64,000 bases of DNA from an uncultured Tateyamaria sp. (GTDB lineage: Bacteria; Pseudomonadota; Alphaproteobacteria; Rhodobacterales; Rhodobacteraceae). The stretch is taken from positions 1 through 64,000 of the forward strand of contig NZ_CANNCF010000003.1 in assembly GCF_947503045.1 (NCBI RefSeq). The letters run 5' to 3'. Shown in pieces: positions 34,171 through 43,067 of this stretch (position 1 is its first letter; every line of letters starts with the position of its first letter). The notes beneath the pieces were generated by a model, which worked only from the letters and a program-made list of their open reading frames with translations, made no database searches and was not told the DNA's origin. Position numbers and translations under genes: made by a program.

Positions 34171-35388
34171 ATGCTGTTCTGGATCATTACTGGCGGTTTG
34201 ACCCTTGTGGTGGTGGCGACACTGGTGCTTGCACTGGTGCGTGGCGGCCAAGAAGCGCGCCCGGCCGCAGCCTATGATCTGGATGTGTACCGCGACCAGT
34301 TGAAAGAGGTCGAGCGTGATCTGGAGCGCGGTGTCGTCTCACCCGCCGATGCCGAACGGACGGTGACCGAAGTGTCGCGCCGCATTCTGGCCGCCGATGC
34401 CGCCCTGCAACGTGCCCAGGCCAGTACAACCGGTGGGCGCAGCGGGCCCATCATCGCCGCCCTTACGGCCATGGTTCTGATCGGCGGGACATTTGCGATT
34501 TACCTGCAGCTTGGCGCGCCCGGTTATGGCGATCTCGCGTTGTCGGACCGGATCGAAGCCGCCCAGATCCTACGCGCCGAACGCCCCGACCAGCAGACCG
34601 CCGAGGCCAGCGTGCCAGCCAGCCCGCCTGTGGATGAGGCTCCGGATTATGTGGCGTTGGTCGAGCGGCTGCGCCAGGCCGTGCAGTCTCGCCCCGACGA
34701 TCTGCAAGGCCTTACCCTGCTCAGCCAGTCCGAGGCGCGCCTTGGCAATTTCGCGGCGGCTCATGTAGCCAAAGCGCGGCTTATTGAGTTGAAAGGGGAC
34801 GCGGCCACCGCGCAGGATTTCTCGGAATATGCCGATATGCTGGTGCTTGCCGCCGGGGGCTATGTGTCGCCCGAGGCCGAACAGGTTCTGGAGCGGACAC
34901 TGGCCATGGATCCGCGTGACGGGGCGGCGCGCTATTATTTCGGGCTGATGATGGCCCAGACCGGGCGTCCGGACACGGCCCTGCGCATCTGGGATCAGTT
35001 GCTGCGCGAGGGTCCCGCGGATGCGCCATGGATCGTGCCCATCGACGCGCAGATGGAAGACGTCGCGATGCGCGCGGGTGTGGATTATGCCCGCCCTGCC
35101 ATCGGCACCGGGCGCGGCCCCTCACAGGAACAGATCGAGGCCGCAGCCGAGATGAGTCCGGCCGAGCAGATGGGGATGATCCGCGGCATGGTGGCAGGCC
35201 TCAGCGACCGGCTGGCCACCGATGGCGGCCCGGTCGAAGACTGGGCGCAGCTGATCTCGGCCCTCGGGGTTCTGGGCGAGCGGGACCGCGCCGCAGCGAT
35301 CTTTGAAAACGCGATGCAGGTCTTTGGCAGCGACCCTACAGCCGTCGATATGCTGAACCGCGTGGCGGACCGGGTGGGTCTGCAATGA
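34171..35388 (+). CDS. ccmI: cytochrome c biogenesis protein CcmI
   Basis: The start is the ATG at 34171, with AAAGGG about 5 bases upstream; 31 residues more are possible but lie before the site. The 405-residue protein has two membrane segments (LFWIITGGLTLVVVATLVLAL near the N-terminus and IIAALTAMVLIGGTFAIYL at about 93-111) and a large periplasmic part with TPR-like helices (about 150-300). CcmI holds apocytochrome c for heme ligation by CcmF/CcmH in System I maturation. The leucine-zipper-like loop is between the two membrane segments. It is the first gene of a tightly overlapped operon with ruvX and a DUF1289 gene. Confidence 0.88.
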   Translation: MLFWIITGGLTLVVVATLVLALVRGGQEARPAAAYDLDVYRDQLKEVERDLERGVVSPADAERTVTEVSRRILAADAALQRAQASTTGGRSGPIIAALTAMVLIGGTFAIYLQLGAPGYGDLALSDRIEAAQILRAERPDQQTAEASVPASPPVDEAPDYVALVERLRQAVQSRPDDLQGLTLLSQSEARLGNFAAAHVAKARLIELKGDAATAQDFSEYADMLVLAAGGYVSPEAEQVLERTLAMDPRDGAARYYFGLMMAQTGRPDTALRIWDQLLREGPADAPWIVPIDAQMEDVAMRAGVDYARPAIGTGRGPSQEQIEAAAEMSPAEQMGMIRGMVAGLSDRLATDGGPVEDWAQLISALGVLGERDRAAAIFENAMQVFGSDPTAVDMLNRVADRVGLQ

Positions 35389-35861
35389 TCACCGACGACA
35401 TCCACGACTTTGTCGCCGCGCTGCCGCCGATGCGCGCGTTGATGGGCCTTGATCTGGGCGACAAAACCATCGGTGTGGCGGTGTCAGACACGTTCGGGTC
35501 CGTCGCTACGCCGCTTGAGACGGTGCGACGCAAGAAGTTCGGGGTGGATGCCGCGCGCCTGCTGGAGTTGCTGGCCGAACGCAATGTGGGCGGTCTGGTG
35601 CTGGGCCTGCCGCGCAACATGGATGGCTCCGAAGGGCCGCGGTGTCAGTCCACCCGTGCTTTTGCCCGCAACTTCGCGCAGCTTTGGGATGGGCCTGTCA
35701 CCTTCTGGGACGAACGGCTGAGCACTGTGGCCGCAGAAAAGGCGCTGCTTGAGGCGGATACGACACGCAAACGTCGCGCCGAGGTCATTGATCACGTGGC
35801 GGCAGGCTATATCCTGCAAGGGCTGTTGGACCGGTTGGCCGTGATAAAGAGGCAGGCATGA
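35385..35861 (+). CDS. ruvX: putative Holliday junction resolvase / pre-16S rRNA nuclease YqgF
   Basis: The 158-residue YqgF/RuvX protein has an RNase H-like fold: ALMGLDLGDKTIGVAVSD with the first catalytic Asp, GLVLGLPRNMDGSEGPR in the middle, and FWDERLSTVAAEKALLE with the second acidic residue. The last acidic site is the Asp in VIDHVAAGYILQ. Members trim the 5' end of 16S rRNA or resolve branched DNA. The ATG overlaps the ccmI stop (ATGA), and its stop overlaps the DUF1289 start. Confidence 0.92.
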   Translation: MITDDIHDFVAALPPMRALMGLDLGDKTIGVAVSDTFGSVATPLETVRRKKFGVDAARLLELLAERNVGGLVLGLPRNMDGSEGPRCQSTRAFARNFAQLWDGPVTFWDERLSTVAAEKALLEADTTRKRRAEVIDHVAAGYILQGLLDRLAVIKRQA

Positions 35862-36121
35862 GCATCGACGATCAAGGCGCGCCTACGGCGCGCGACATCC
35901 CCGTATGGGCACGCAACGAGATCGAAAGCCCCTGCGTGCAGATCTGCGTGATCCATCCTGAAACGCGGCTGTGTACAGGCTGTGCGCGGTCCATCGACGA
36001 GATCGGCGCGTGGAGCCGGATGAGCGCCGAGGTCCGCAGCGCGATCATGGCCGAACTGCCGACCCGTCAGGCCGCCCCGACAACCCGCCGCGGCGGGCGC
36101 GCCGCGCGGCTAAAGCGCTAA
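35858..36121 (+). CDS. DUF1289 domain-containing protein
   Basis: The 87-residue protein has the DUF1289 cysteine pattern SPCVQICVIHP...LCTGCARSIDEI, which probably binds a metal, and an Arg-rich basic tail (TTRRGGRAARLKR) that may contact nucleic acid. The family is common but functionally undefined. Its ATG overlaps the ruvX stop. A strong hairpin terminator follows at 36150. Confidence 0.85.
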   Translation: MSIDDQGAPTARDIPVWARNEIESPCVQICVIHPETRLCTGCARSIDEIGAWSRMSAEVRSAIMAELPTRQAAPTTRRGGRAARLKR

Positions 36122-36149
36122 GGCAGAAACCAACGCGGAGAACGTCGCA

Positions 36150-36184
36150 CAGGGGCGTGGACATCGCGTCGATGTCCGCCCCTG
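36150..36184. terminator. hairpin terminator between ruvX operon and aldolase gene
   Basis: CAGGGGC pairs with GCCCCTG, and GGACATCG pairs with CGATGTCC, around a CGT loop with a 2-base bulge, giving a 15-bp stem. It is followed by TCTTTG on the plus strand. It lies between two convergent transcripts (ccmI operon and aldolase gene) and can serve both. Confidence 0.75.
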
Positions 36185-36203
36185 TCTTTGCGTCAAAGAC
36201 CGG

Positions 36204-37097
36204 TTAGCTGACAGAGGCCTCGTGGATCATCGCGATATTGCGCCCGAGTGACGCCTCGAATTCCGCGTCCGTCATACCGCGCTGCAACCCTTCGGTCAGG
36301 GCGCGGGAAAAGCTTGCGATCATCTTGTGGTTCTTGGCCAGCCGCGCAGAGGCATCGACCGTCGAATAGCCCCCAGACAGCGCCACAACTCGCACCACGC
36401 GCGGATGATCGGCAAGCGCATCATAAAGCCCCGGCTGCTCCGGCAGGGTCAGTTTCAGCATGATGTCCTGCCCGTCGGCAAGGGTTTCGACCTGCGCCAT
36501 CAGCGCGTCAGCCAGCATCGCTTCGGCTTCGGCCTTGGTGGCGGAATGGATATTCACCTCAGGCTCGATGATCGGGACCATGCCTGCGGCGATGACCTCG
36601 TGGGCGACCTCCATCTGGTTGGCGACAATGGCCTTGATTCCGGCGTCATTGGCTGCATTCACCACCGAGCGTTCCTTGGTGCCATAGACCCCCATATCCT
36701 TGGCCTCGGCCAGCGTGGCCGCAAGACCCGGAATGGGTTTCAGCAATTGGACGTCATCCGCCTCGTCCTGCAAGCCTTTGTCGATCTTGAGAAAGGGCAC
36801 CACGCCGCGTTTGTCCCAGAGGTAGGAGGGCACCGATTGCCCGCCCACGTGCTCGCCCAGAGTCTTTTCAAACAGGATCGCGCCGATCACCTTGGCGCTA
36901 GTGAAATCCGGGGCCGACATGATCCGCGCGCGCATCTTTTGGATCTCGGCAAACATCGCCTCTTCGCCGTCGTAGTCGTTGGCATCCACCCCATAAAGCG
37001 CCAGCGCCTTGGGGGTCGACCCGCCCGACTGGTCAAGGGCTGCGATAAATCCCGCCCCGTGTTCCATCTGGTCGCGCATCTTGGCAAAATCGGGCAT
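36204..37097 (-). CDS. class I fructose-bisphosphate aldolase
   Basis: The start is the ATG at 37097, with GGAG 7 bases before; the frame continues 6 residues further. The 297-residue protein is a class I (Schiff-base) fructose-bisphosphate aldolase: AALDQSGGSTPKAL near the N-terminus, ILFEKTLGEHVGG, KIDKGLQDEADDVQLLKPI, and the IMLKLTLPEQPG region carrying the catalytic Lys, then VVALSGGYS for phosphate binding. It acts in glycolysis or gluconeogenesis in the cytoplasm, cleaving fructose 1,6-bisphosphate into dihydroxyacetone phosphate and glyceraldehyde 3-phosphate. The gene is monocistronic by spacing. Confidence 0.92.
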   Translation of the reverse strand: MPDFAKMRDQMEHGAGFIAALDQSGGSTPKALALYGVDANDYDGEEAMFAEIQKMRARIMSAPDFTSAKVIGAILFEKTLGEHVGGQSVPSYLWDKRGVVPFLKIDKGLQDEADDVQLLKPIPGLAATLAEAKDMGVYGTKERSVVNAANDAGIKAIVANQMEVAHEVIAAGMVPIIEPEVNIHSATKAEAEAMLADALMAQVETLADGQDIMLKLTLPEQPGLYDALADHPRVVRVVALSGGYSTVDASARLAKNHKMIASFSRALTEGLQRGMTDAEFEASLGRNIAMIHEASVS

Positions 37098-37176
37098 CTG
37101 TCTCTCCGGGATCAAAATTCAATTGGGCCCACCCCTAACCCATACTGGTGCATCGGTTAATCCTGTTTGGGCTATG

Positions 37177-38523
37177 TTAGCGCTGCCGTTTGCGCAAATT
37201 CAGCCATATCCCGTCGCGCGCCCGCACTGTGAGGTGTGCCACGGGCACCGGATCGCGGCCCGGGACGGTTTCAACCTCGAAATCGCGCAGCAGGCGCGCC
37301 AGAATCAGAACCCCCTCCACCATGGCAAAACCGGCCCCTGTACACACGCGCGCGCCGGTCGAAAACGGGATGAACGCATCGCGCTGGCAGGATTTGCCGT
37401 TTTCCGTGTGCCAACGGGCCGGGTCAAATTCGTCGGGACGCTCCCACAGCCGTTCATGGCGGTGCAGGTGCCAGGGGCTGATGACCAACTGGCTGCCCCG
37501 CGGCGCCGTGCGGTCGCGAAAAGTCTCGTCCGTCGTGGCCTCGCGCACCATCATCGGCACGGGCGGGTACAGGCGCAGCGTTTCGCGAAACACATCGCGG
37601 GTGGTGGAAAGTTTCGAGATGACCGAGAAATCGCAGGTCTCAAGCGCCTGCGCCTCAGCAGCGACTTTGTCCTGCCAGTCCGGGTAGAGCGCCATCAGGT
37701 ACAGCGCCCAGGCCAGCGCAGAAGCACTGGTTTCGTGGCCCGCAAGGAAGAAAATCGCCACCTGATCCACCATCTCTTCGGGTGAAAACGTCTCGCCCGT
37801 GACCGGGTCGATAGTGGTCATGATCTTGGTTGCGAGATCGTCGGGGGCGGTGCCTGCGGTGATCTCTCGGGCCCGATTGGCGACCAACTGCCCGATCAGG
37901 TCGCGGATGCGCGCGGCACTGGCGCGGGTGTCGGCGCGAAACAGGCGCGGCATCCAGCGTGGCAGCGGCACAAAGGCGGCAATGTTCAGGATCGGCTGGC
38001 TGCGCTGATAGGTGCGGAATTCCTCGAACACGGCGGCGGCCAGTTCGTTTTCAATCGGGATCGAGAACAGCGTGCGAAAGATCACATCCGCCGCCGCATG
38101 GCTGGTCTGGGCCTCGATTTCGCTGACCCCTTCAACCAGACGGCCCGTCGCGGCCTCGGAGGCGTCCCACATGGCCGGAAACGTCTCGCGCAGACGTCCA
38201 CCCTCGAAGGCGGGATCGATGATGCGGCGCTGGCGTTTCCACGTCTCGCCATTGGTCAGGAACACAGAATTGCCGAGCAGCGGGCGCAGCCCCTCGCCAA
38301 TCCGGTCGGATTTGGGGAAGTCGTCGGGCCGCTCTTTCAATACGGTTTTGACCAGTTCAGGCTGGTTCATCAGGAAACTGCGAAAAAACGGCGTGCGAAA
38401 CTCGGCCATCCAGGCGCGATAAAGGCGCGCAGGCTGGGCCGACAGGATATCGCTGCGAAACAGCTTCATGTAGCGCCACAGCGACACCCGATCCGGGCGG
38501 CTTGGGGGTTTGGGTGGGATCAT
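37177..38523 (-). CDS. cytochrome P450
   Basis: The 448-residue protein is a soluble-type bacterial cytochrome P450: I-helix FLAGHETSASALAWAL, K-helix ExxR in RETLRLYPPVP, and heme-ligand loop FIPFSTGARVCTGAGFAMVEG with the Cys thiolate in VCTG. It resembles P450s of the CYP4/CYP102-like fatty-acid or alkane type more than camphor-type enzymes. No dedicated ferredoxin or reductase is encoded next to it. The start overlaps the stop of the upstream alpha/beta hydrolase gene (ATGA), suggesting co-translation. Confidence 0.9.
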   Translation of the reverse strand: MIPPKPPSRPDRVSLWRYMKLFRSDILSAQPARLYRAWMAEFRTPFFRSFLMNQPELVKTVLKERPDDFPKSDRIGEGLRPLLGNSVFLTNGETWKRQRRIIDPAFEGGRLRETFPAMWDASEAATGRLVEGVSEIEAQTSHAAADVIFRTLFSIPIENELAAAVFEEFRTYQRSQPILNIAAFVPLPRWMPRLFRADTRASAARIRDLIGQLVANRAREITAGTAPDDLATKIMTTIDPVTGETFSPEEMVDQVAIFFLAGHETSASALAWALYLMALYPDWQDKVAAEAQALETCDFSVISKLSTTRDVFRETLRLYPPVPMMVREATTDETFRDRTAPRGSQLVISPWHLHRHERLWERPDEFDPARWHTENGKSCQRDAFIPFSTGARVCTGAGFAMVEGVLILARLLRDFEVETVPGRDPVPVAHLTVRARDGIWLNLRKRQR

Positions 38524-39743
38524 GCGGCGATCGAGGTGTATTTGGACACCGGCACATCAATGCGCGATTTCGACGGCGGGCGGTCGGCATAACGGTCACC
38601 TAGGCTCACCGGCCCTGCAGTGATCTGGAAATAGTCATAGTCCAGCGGGCGATCAAAGGCGCAAAGGTATTGAAAATGCAGGCGGAAAAACCGCCAGCGC
38701 AGCTCGGCCCAGCGTTCAGGCGACAAGCTTTTGGTGAATTGCGCGGAAAAGACCAGCGGCCAGCGTTTGGGTTCTGGAGCGACGCCCGACACCGCAACCG
38801 GATCGCACAGCGCAAAGGCGCAGCCATCTCCAGGTGCCGTCACATCGACCCACGTGATCTCTTCGCGGTTTGAGAGGTAGCGCAGATCGGCGCGCAGCCG
38901 GTGCGCATCTGGCAAAAAAGATACCATCGGCACCACCTGCCCCAGCGACAGAAAGGACAGCGCGGGCCCATCATCAGGCACTTGGCCTGCGCGGATCAGA
39001 TCGGCGAGGATCGACACCGCCAAATGCGCGCCCGAGGAATGGCCAACCACGAGAACCTCGTCCACATCCCCTTGCAAGGCACCCGCGATACTGGCGCGAA
39101 ATTCGGCCATCCGCGCCTCAAGCGGGGCGGGATTGGCCCCGTTGGATGCGGCCGAATAGGCGTAGTCATGCATGAGATAATAAGCAAAGAACTTGCCGTC
39201 CTTGGCCTTGAACCAGCGCAGCAGGGCAACGAATCCAACCGCCCCAATGGCCGACCCAAGCAACCCGCCGATCACACCCAGTACCCCTGCCCCGATGCGC
39301 CACAGCGCGTACCACAGGACAGTCGCCAGCAGCAGTTGCACCAGCAACATGCCCACCGGATAAAGGGCTGCAATCACCGGCCCCTTGCGCAGACGCATCA
39401 ACCGGCGCAGAGCACCGGAGGTGATGTAGGTCCACGCCGTGCGCACCAGTTGCGCATAGGTCGCCGGAATCGAAGACGCCATGCTGTCGCGCACAATGTC
39501 GGACCAGACCAGCACATCGATATCGGCATGCACATCCGCCGCGTCGATGCGCGCATCGACCTGCCAGCCGTAATGCGGCTTGCTTGGTCCCGGCGACAGC
39601 GTGATGTCATAGCCGGAGATGGCCGCCTGGGCGGTGCTTTCCTTGCGGTAGAGCTCTCGATAGCGGCGGGGATGAATCGGGTCATAGCCGGGGATGTAGA
39701 ACACCCGGCGTCGGCTGACGGCGTTTGGATGCGATCTGCTCAT
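38520..39743 (-). CDS. membrane-associated alpha/beta hydrolase-like protein
   Basis: The start is the ATG at 39743 (MSRSHPNAVS); 12 more residues are possible upstream. The 407-residue protein has an N-terminal hydrolase-like region (RVFYIPGYDPIHPRRYR), two membrane segments at about residues 120-145 and 150-175, and a nucleophile-elbow motif GHSSGAHLAVS in the C-terminal half. This is the typical GxSxG serine hydrolase arrangement, with later Asp and His candidates. The substrate is unknown. It is translationally coupled to the downstream P450 gene, so both may act on the same lipid-like compound. Confidence 0.72.
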   Translation of the reverse strand: MSRSHPNAVSRRRVFYIPGYDPIHPRRYRELYRKESTAQAAISGYDITLSPGPSKPHYGWQVDARIDAADVHADIDVLVWSDIVRDSMASSIPATYAQLVRTAWTYITSGALRRLMRLRKGPVIAALYPVGMLLVQLLLATVLWYALWRIGAGVLGVIGGLLGSAIGAVGFVALLRWFKAKDGKFFAYYLMHDYAYSAASNGANPAPLEARMAEFRASIAGALQGDVDEVLVVGHSSGAHLAVSILADLIRAGQVPDDGPALSFLSLGQVVPMVSFLPDAHRLRADLRYLSNREEITWVDVTAPGDGCAFALCDPVAVSGVAPEPKRWPLVFSAQFTKSLSPERWAELRWRFFRLHFQYLCAFDRPLDYDYFQITAGPVSLGDRYADRPPSKSRIDVPVSKYTSIAA

Positions 39744-39818
39744 GTGCTGCACCTCTGGTTGGGCGCAGTCTAGCGCCATTCTTGGGCCAAAGTAAGGCGC
39801 AGGTGCGCGGCACCCGGA

Positions 39819-40556
39819 TCAGCCTTGCAGCCAGTCCAGCGGGTCAGGGAATTCGGGGCGAAAAAACGCGATCATGCGCCCCGGACCCACCGCCCCCTGC
39901 CAGGGTGCCGTGCCATGCAGCGCAAAGCGGTGGATGAGGAAGGACTGACCGGGGGTTGCGTGCACGGGCACCGGATCGCAACTGTCAAAGACGGTGCGGC
40001 GAGCGGCGTGATAGGCCTCGGTCAGGTCTACATCTTCGACGGGATTCTTGCCGATTGCCTCTGCAATCGCGCTTTGCATGATCTTTTGACTGCCCGGCCA
40101 GACAACGGTGGGTGCCGCACCGACCGCATTCAGCGGCAGACCCAGAACATAAGCGTGAAACTCGCGCGCATAGCGGTGCCGCTCTGGCCCCTCGGGCAGC
40201 AATCCGTCCACATGGGCCGCAGCACGGGTGATGCGGTATCGGTGATTGGCCGCGCTCTGGTCCGGGTCACGCTGGGGATAGCCGGGGTAGATGATCGACA
40301 CCTGCCCCTTGTGCATTGGCACATCCGGCACTTGATCCTGCCACGGCCCGGCCAGTGGCACCCCGTCCACGGCACCGTCCGGGTCGTTGGACAGGACGTC
40401 GACGCCCACAAACCATGTCTGCCCGTGGCGCAGGTTTTGCGCGCGGACCACCGGATCGTTGGCAACCCGACTGGCGGCCCTGTGCGCTGCCCGCGCCCAC
40501 GCTGCAACGCGAGGGTCGCTGTCAAAGACGACAAATCCATCCCGCGACAGGCTCAC
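39819..40556 (-). CDS. phytanoyl-CoA dioxygenase-like (PhyH) protein
   Basis: The start is a GTG at 40556, overlapping the TauE/SafE stop (GTGA); the longer reading frame through the permease gene is not used. The 245-residue product has the pattern of 2-oxoglutarate/Fe(II) dioxygenases of the PhyH type: HVDG with the first metal-binding His and Asp, SFLIHRFALHGTAPW with the distal His, and GRMIAFFRPEF with the Arg that would bind 2-oxoglutarate. The substrate is unknown. It is the third gene in a leftward dusA-tauE-phyH run. Confidence 0.72.
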   Translation of the reverse strand: MSLSRDGFVVFDSDPRVAAWARAAHRAASRVANDPVVRAQNLRHGQTWFVGVDVLSNDPDGAVDGVPLAGPWQDQVPDVPMHKGQVSIIYPGYPQRDPDQSAANHRYRITRAAAHVDGLLPEGPERHRYAREFHAYVLGLPLNAVGAAPTVVWPGSQKIMQSAIAEAIGKNPVEDVDLTEAYHAARRTVFDSCDPVPVHATPGQSFLIHRFALHGTAPWQGAVGPGRMIAFFRPEFPDPLDWLQG

Positions 40557-41374
40557 CCCAGCACGGCCTTGCGCAGCATGTTGAGCGCCACCAGGACCAG
40601 AAACACCGCGAACACCCGTTTGAGCGGGCCGGGGTCCATCGCATGGGCCAGCTTGACCCCCCAAGGGGCTGTGATCAGGGTCATGGCGATGATCACCACA
40701 AAGGCGATCAGGTTGACCGCACCAATGGTGAATGGCGGCACCGGGTCCGAGACGGAGACCAGCAGAAACCCGATCACTGCAGGCACCGCGATCAGCACAC
40801 CAAAGCCAGCAGCGGTGGCTACGGCCCGGTGAATGGGCACACCAAAAAGGCTCATCAACGGCACGCCAAAGCTGCCCCCGCCAATGCCCATCAGGACCGA
40901 GAGGAACCCCATCGCAGGCGACAATGCGGCGCGGCCCGCGCCGGTCGGCATCGTCTGCCCCAGCCGCCAGTCCTTGCGCCCGAACCCCATGTAAAGGCCC
41001 ACGATCAGCGCCAGAATACCGAAAATCGCCTGCAAGGTGGTCGAGCGCAGTTGCGCCACCACCAGCATCCCCAACACCGCGCCGATCACAATGCCGGGCG
41101 CCCATGTGCGCAGGATGTCCCAATCGACCGCACCCTTCTTGTTATGGCTCATCACAGACCGGACCGAAGTAACGATGATCGTTGCCAGAGACGTCGCCAG
41201 ACACATCTGCATCAGGTCCGGTCCGTCATAGCCAAGGGTTTGAAACGCATAGAAAAACGCAGGCACCAGCACGATTCCGCCGCCCACACCCAGAAGGCCC
41301 GCAAGGACCCCGGCAAAGGCACCGATCACCGCCAGCAGGGCCAGCATCTGAAGGACGAGGGACAGTTCGGGCAT
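40553..41374 (-). CDS. sulfite exporter TauE/SafE family permease
   Basis: The start is the ATG at 41374; 23 more residues in frame are unlikely. The 273-residue membrane protein has about 8 membrane segments and the family motifs GVLAGLLGVGGGIVLVP near the start and PAMGFLSVLMGIGGGSFGVP in the middle. Members export sulfite, sulfoacetate or other organosulfur anions. The gene is flanked by dusA upstream (31 bases) and the dioxygenase downstream (4-base overlap). The substrate is inferred from family only. Confidence 0.87.
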   Translation of the reverse strand: MPELSLVLQMLALLAVIGAFAGVLAGLLGVGGGIVLVPAFFYAFQTLGYDGPDLMQMCLATSLATIIVTSVRSVMSHNKKGAVDWDILRTWAPGIVIGAVLGMLVVAQLRSTTLQAIFGILALIVGLYMGFGRKDWRLGQTMPTGAGRAALSPAMGFLSVLMGIGGGSFGVPLMSLFGVPIHRAVATAAGFGVLIAVPAVIGFLLVSVSDPVPPFTIGAVNLIAFVVIIAMTLITAPWGVKLAHAMDPGPLKRVFAVFLVLVALNMLRKAVLG

Positions 41375-41405
41375 GGGCACTACTCTTGGACGCGGTGCGC
41401 GCCTG

Positions 41406-42416
41406 CTACACCGCTTTGGCCTGCGGGACCAGAGGGGGCACAAGGGTCAGCGCCGCCTCGACCAGTTCCGGCCCTGCGCCGGGCTGCGTCGCCCCTTCGC
41501 TCAAGGTGCGGCGCCACGCCCGCGCCCCGGGGCGTCCCGCAAACAGGCCCAGCATGTGGCGGCTGATCTGGTGCAGGCGCCCGCCTGCGCTCAGATGCGC
41601 TTCAATATAAGGCAGCATGGCCGCCACGGCAGCTTCGGCGCTGCTGTCGAGGCCACGACCGAAGACACGCCTGTCGGCCTGCGCCAGAATGTCCGCGGGC
41701 TGGTGGTAGGCCGCGCGCCCGATCATCACGCCATCCAGCCCGCGATCCAGCAGATCAAGCGCCTGATCGAGGCTGTCGATGCCGCCATTGATCGAGATAT
41801 GCAGGTTGGGAAACAGCCCTTTCATCCGCATCACCAGATCATAATCGAGCGGCGGGATATCACGGTTTTCCTTGGGGCTGAGGCCCTGCAGCCAGGCTTT
41901 GCGCGCATGGATCGCGACCCGCTCGCAGCCCGCCGCGACGATGCGCGCGAGAAATTCGGGCAGCACGGTCTCGGGGTCCTGTTCATCCACACCGATGCGA
42001 CATTTGACGGTGACAGGCACGTCAGCGGCCGCCCGCATTTCGGCCACACACGCCGCCACCAGTGCAGCATCGCGCATCAGCACTGCGCCGAACGTACCCG
42101 ATTGGACCCGATCCGATGGGCAACCGCAATTGAGGTTGATCTCATCATAGCCCGCCTGCGCCCCAAGCCGTGCGGCCAGCGCCAACTCGCGCGGGTCCGA
42201 GCCACCGAGTTGCAGCGCTACGGGATGCTCGCTCGGGTCGTGATCGAGCAGATGCAGCGCCCCACCCCGCACCAGCGCAGGCGCCGTCACCATTTCGGTG
42301 TAAAGCAACGCCCCGCGACTCAATTGACGGTGCAGAAAACGGCAATGCCGGTCGGTCCAATCCATCATAGGCGCGACGGATAATCGCGCGGCCTGATTGA
42401 CGGCAATGTTGGGCAT
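41406..42416 (-). CDS. dusA: tRNA-dihydrouridine(20/20a) synthase
   Basis: The start is the ATG at 42416, with AGGAG 8 bases upstream. The 336-residue flavoenzyme reduces uridine in the D-loop of tRNA. It has SVAPMMDWTDRHCRF for FMN binding, INLNCGCPSDRVQSGTFG with the catalytic Cys, VKCRIGVDEQD, IHARKAWLQGLSPKENR with substrate contacts, and ISINGGI. The DusA-specific features are the APMMDWTD and LSPKENR segments. The rightward spacer holds an IS3 remnant. Confidence 0.93.
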   Translation of the reverse strand: MPNIAVNQAARLSVAPMMDWTDRHCRFLHRQLSRGALLYTEMVTAPALVRGGALHLLDHDPSEHPVALQLGGSDPRELALAARLGAQAGYDEINLNCGCPSDRVQSGTFGAVLMRDAALVAACVAEMRAAADVPVTVKCRIGVDEQDPETVLPEFLARIVAAGCERVAIHARKAWLQGLSPKENRDIPPLDYDLVMRMKGLFPNLHISINGGIDSLDQALDLLDRGLDGVMIGRAAYHQPADILAQADRRVFGRGLDSSAEAAVAAMLPYIEAHLSAGGRLHQISRHMLGLFAGRPGARAWRRTLSEGATQPGAGPELVEAALTLVPPLVPQAKAV

Positions 42417-42656
42417 TCTTGGTTCTCCTGCGGTCCACGATCCGGTTTTCGGGGACATGTTGCCCACATACTGCACAGGAAACAGGGCAGTCTAGTCCCC
42501 CGAAGGTGAAGACAGGCGTACGGCGGTGATTGGGTAGATTTGAATAAAGGACAGATTGCTCTGATCGTTTCTGGTACAAGCATCAGCTTTCACCGCCCCT
42601 AGAATCCTGAACAATCCTGTGTACGAATTACGTGCACACTCCCTCTAACATATTTG

Positions 42657-42895
42657 TCATAGGTTAGATTCGTTCCACTCCTCCATCGATCGAGCCCCGA
42701 CTATGCCGGCTAAACTGCCTGGAGGTCGTGATCTGCCTATTGCAAACAACGTTAGACGCTTCTGGTGAACTGCGCCGTCCAAAACCATCCGCACGGCGCG
42801 CTCGCGCACTTCTGGTGAATACTTGTTCGTTGTCTTCGTCATGATGCTCCATCCTACTCACGAGTTGGAGCCTCCGGCAAACCCGGCGCGGTTCA
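42657..42895 (-). mobile_element. IS3-family insertion sequence remnant (left end and 5' of transposase orfA)
   Basis: On the minus strand, TGAACC followed by GCGCCGGGTTTGCCGGAGG at 42895 downward is the type of terminal inverted repeat found in IS3-family elements. A transposase OrfA start follows at 42842 (MTKTTNKYSPEVRERAVRMV). The family resemblance is lost after about 23 codons, and the frame ends at 42657 in unrelated sequence. The rest of the element, including orfB, is absent. It marks an old insertion between dusA and the bacteriophytochrome gene. Confidence 0.75.
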
Positions 42896-42977
42896 ACGCG
42901 ACGATCCACAACGTCAGAATGAAAAGGTGATGCGTAAGTGGGCAAAAACCAGCGCGTTTGCACAGCCTGGAGGCGAA

Positions 42978-43006
42978 TTGACACTGCGGTCCTGCGGGAA
43001 TTTAAG
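42978..43006 (+). promoter_or_regulatory. candidate sigma70-type promoter for bacteriophytochrome gene
   Basis: TTGACA (42978-42983) and TTTAAG (43001-43006) are separated by exactly 17 bases. It lies 62 bases before the likely ATG at 43068 and right of the IS remnant. Confidence 0.5.
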
Positions 43007-43067
43007 CATTCGTGCACTATTACTAAGTACCATTTGACACCAATTGCCTGGAATGGGGACAACCGAC

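Noticed and set aside
40553-41123. Upstream extension of the dioxygenase frame through the TauE/SafE gene
   Set aside because: The region encodes the permease in another frame; the dioxygenase starts at the GTG at 40556 that overlaps the permease stop.
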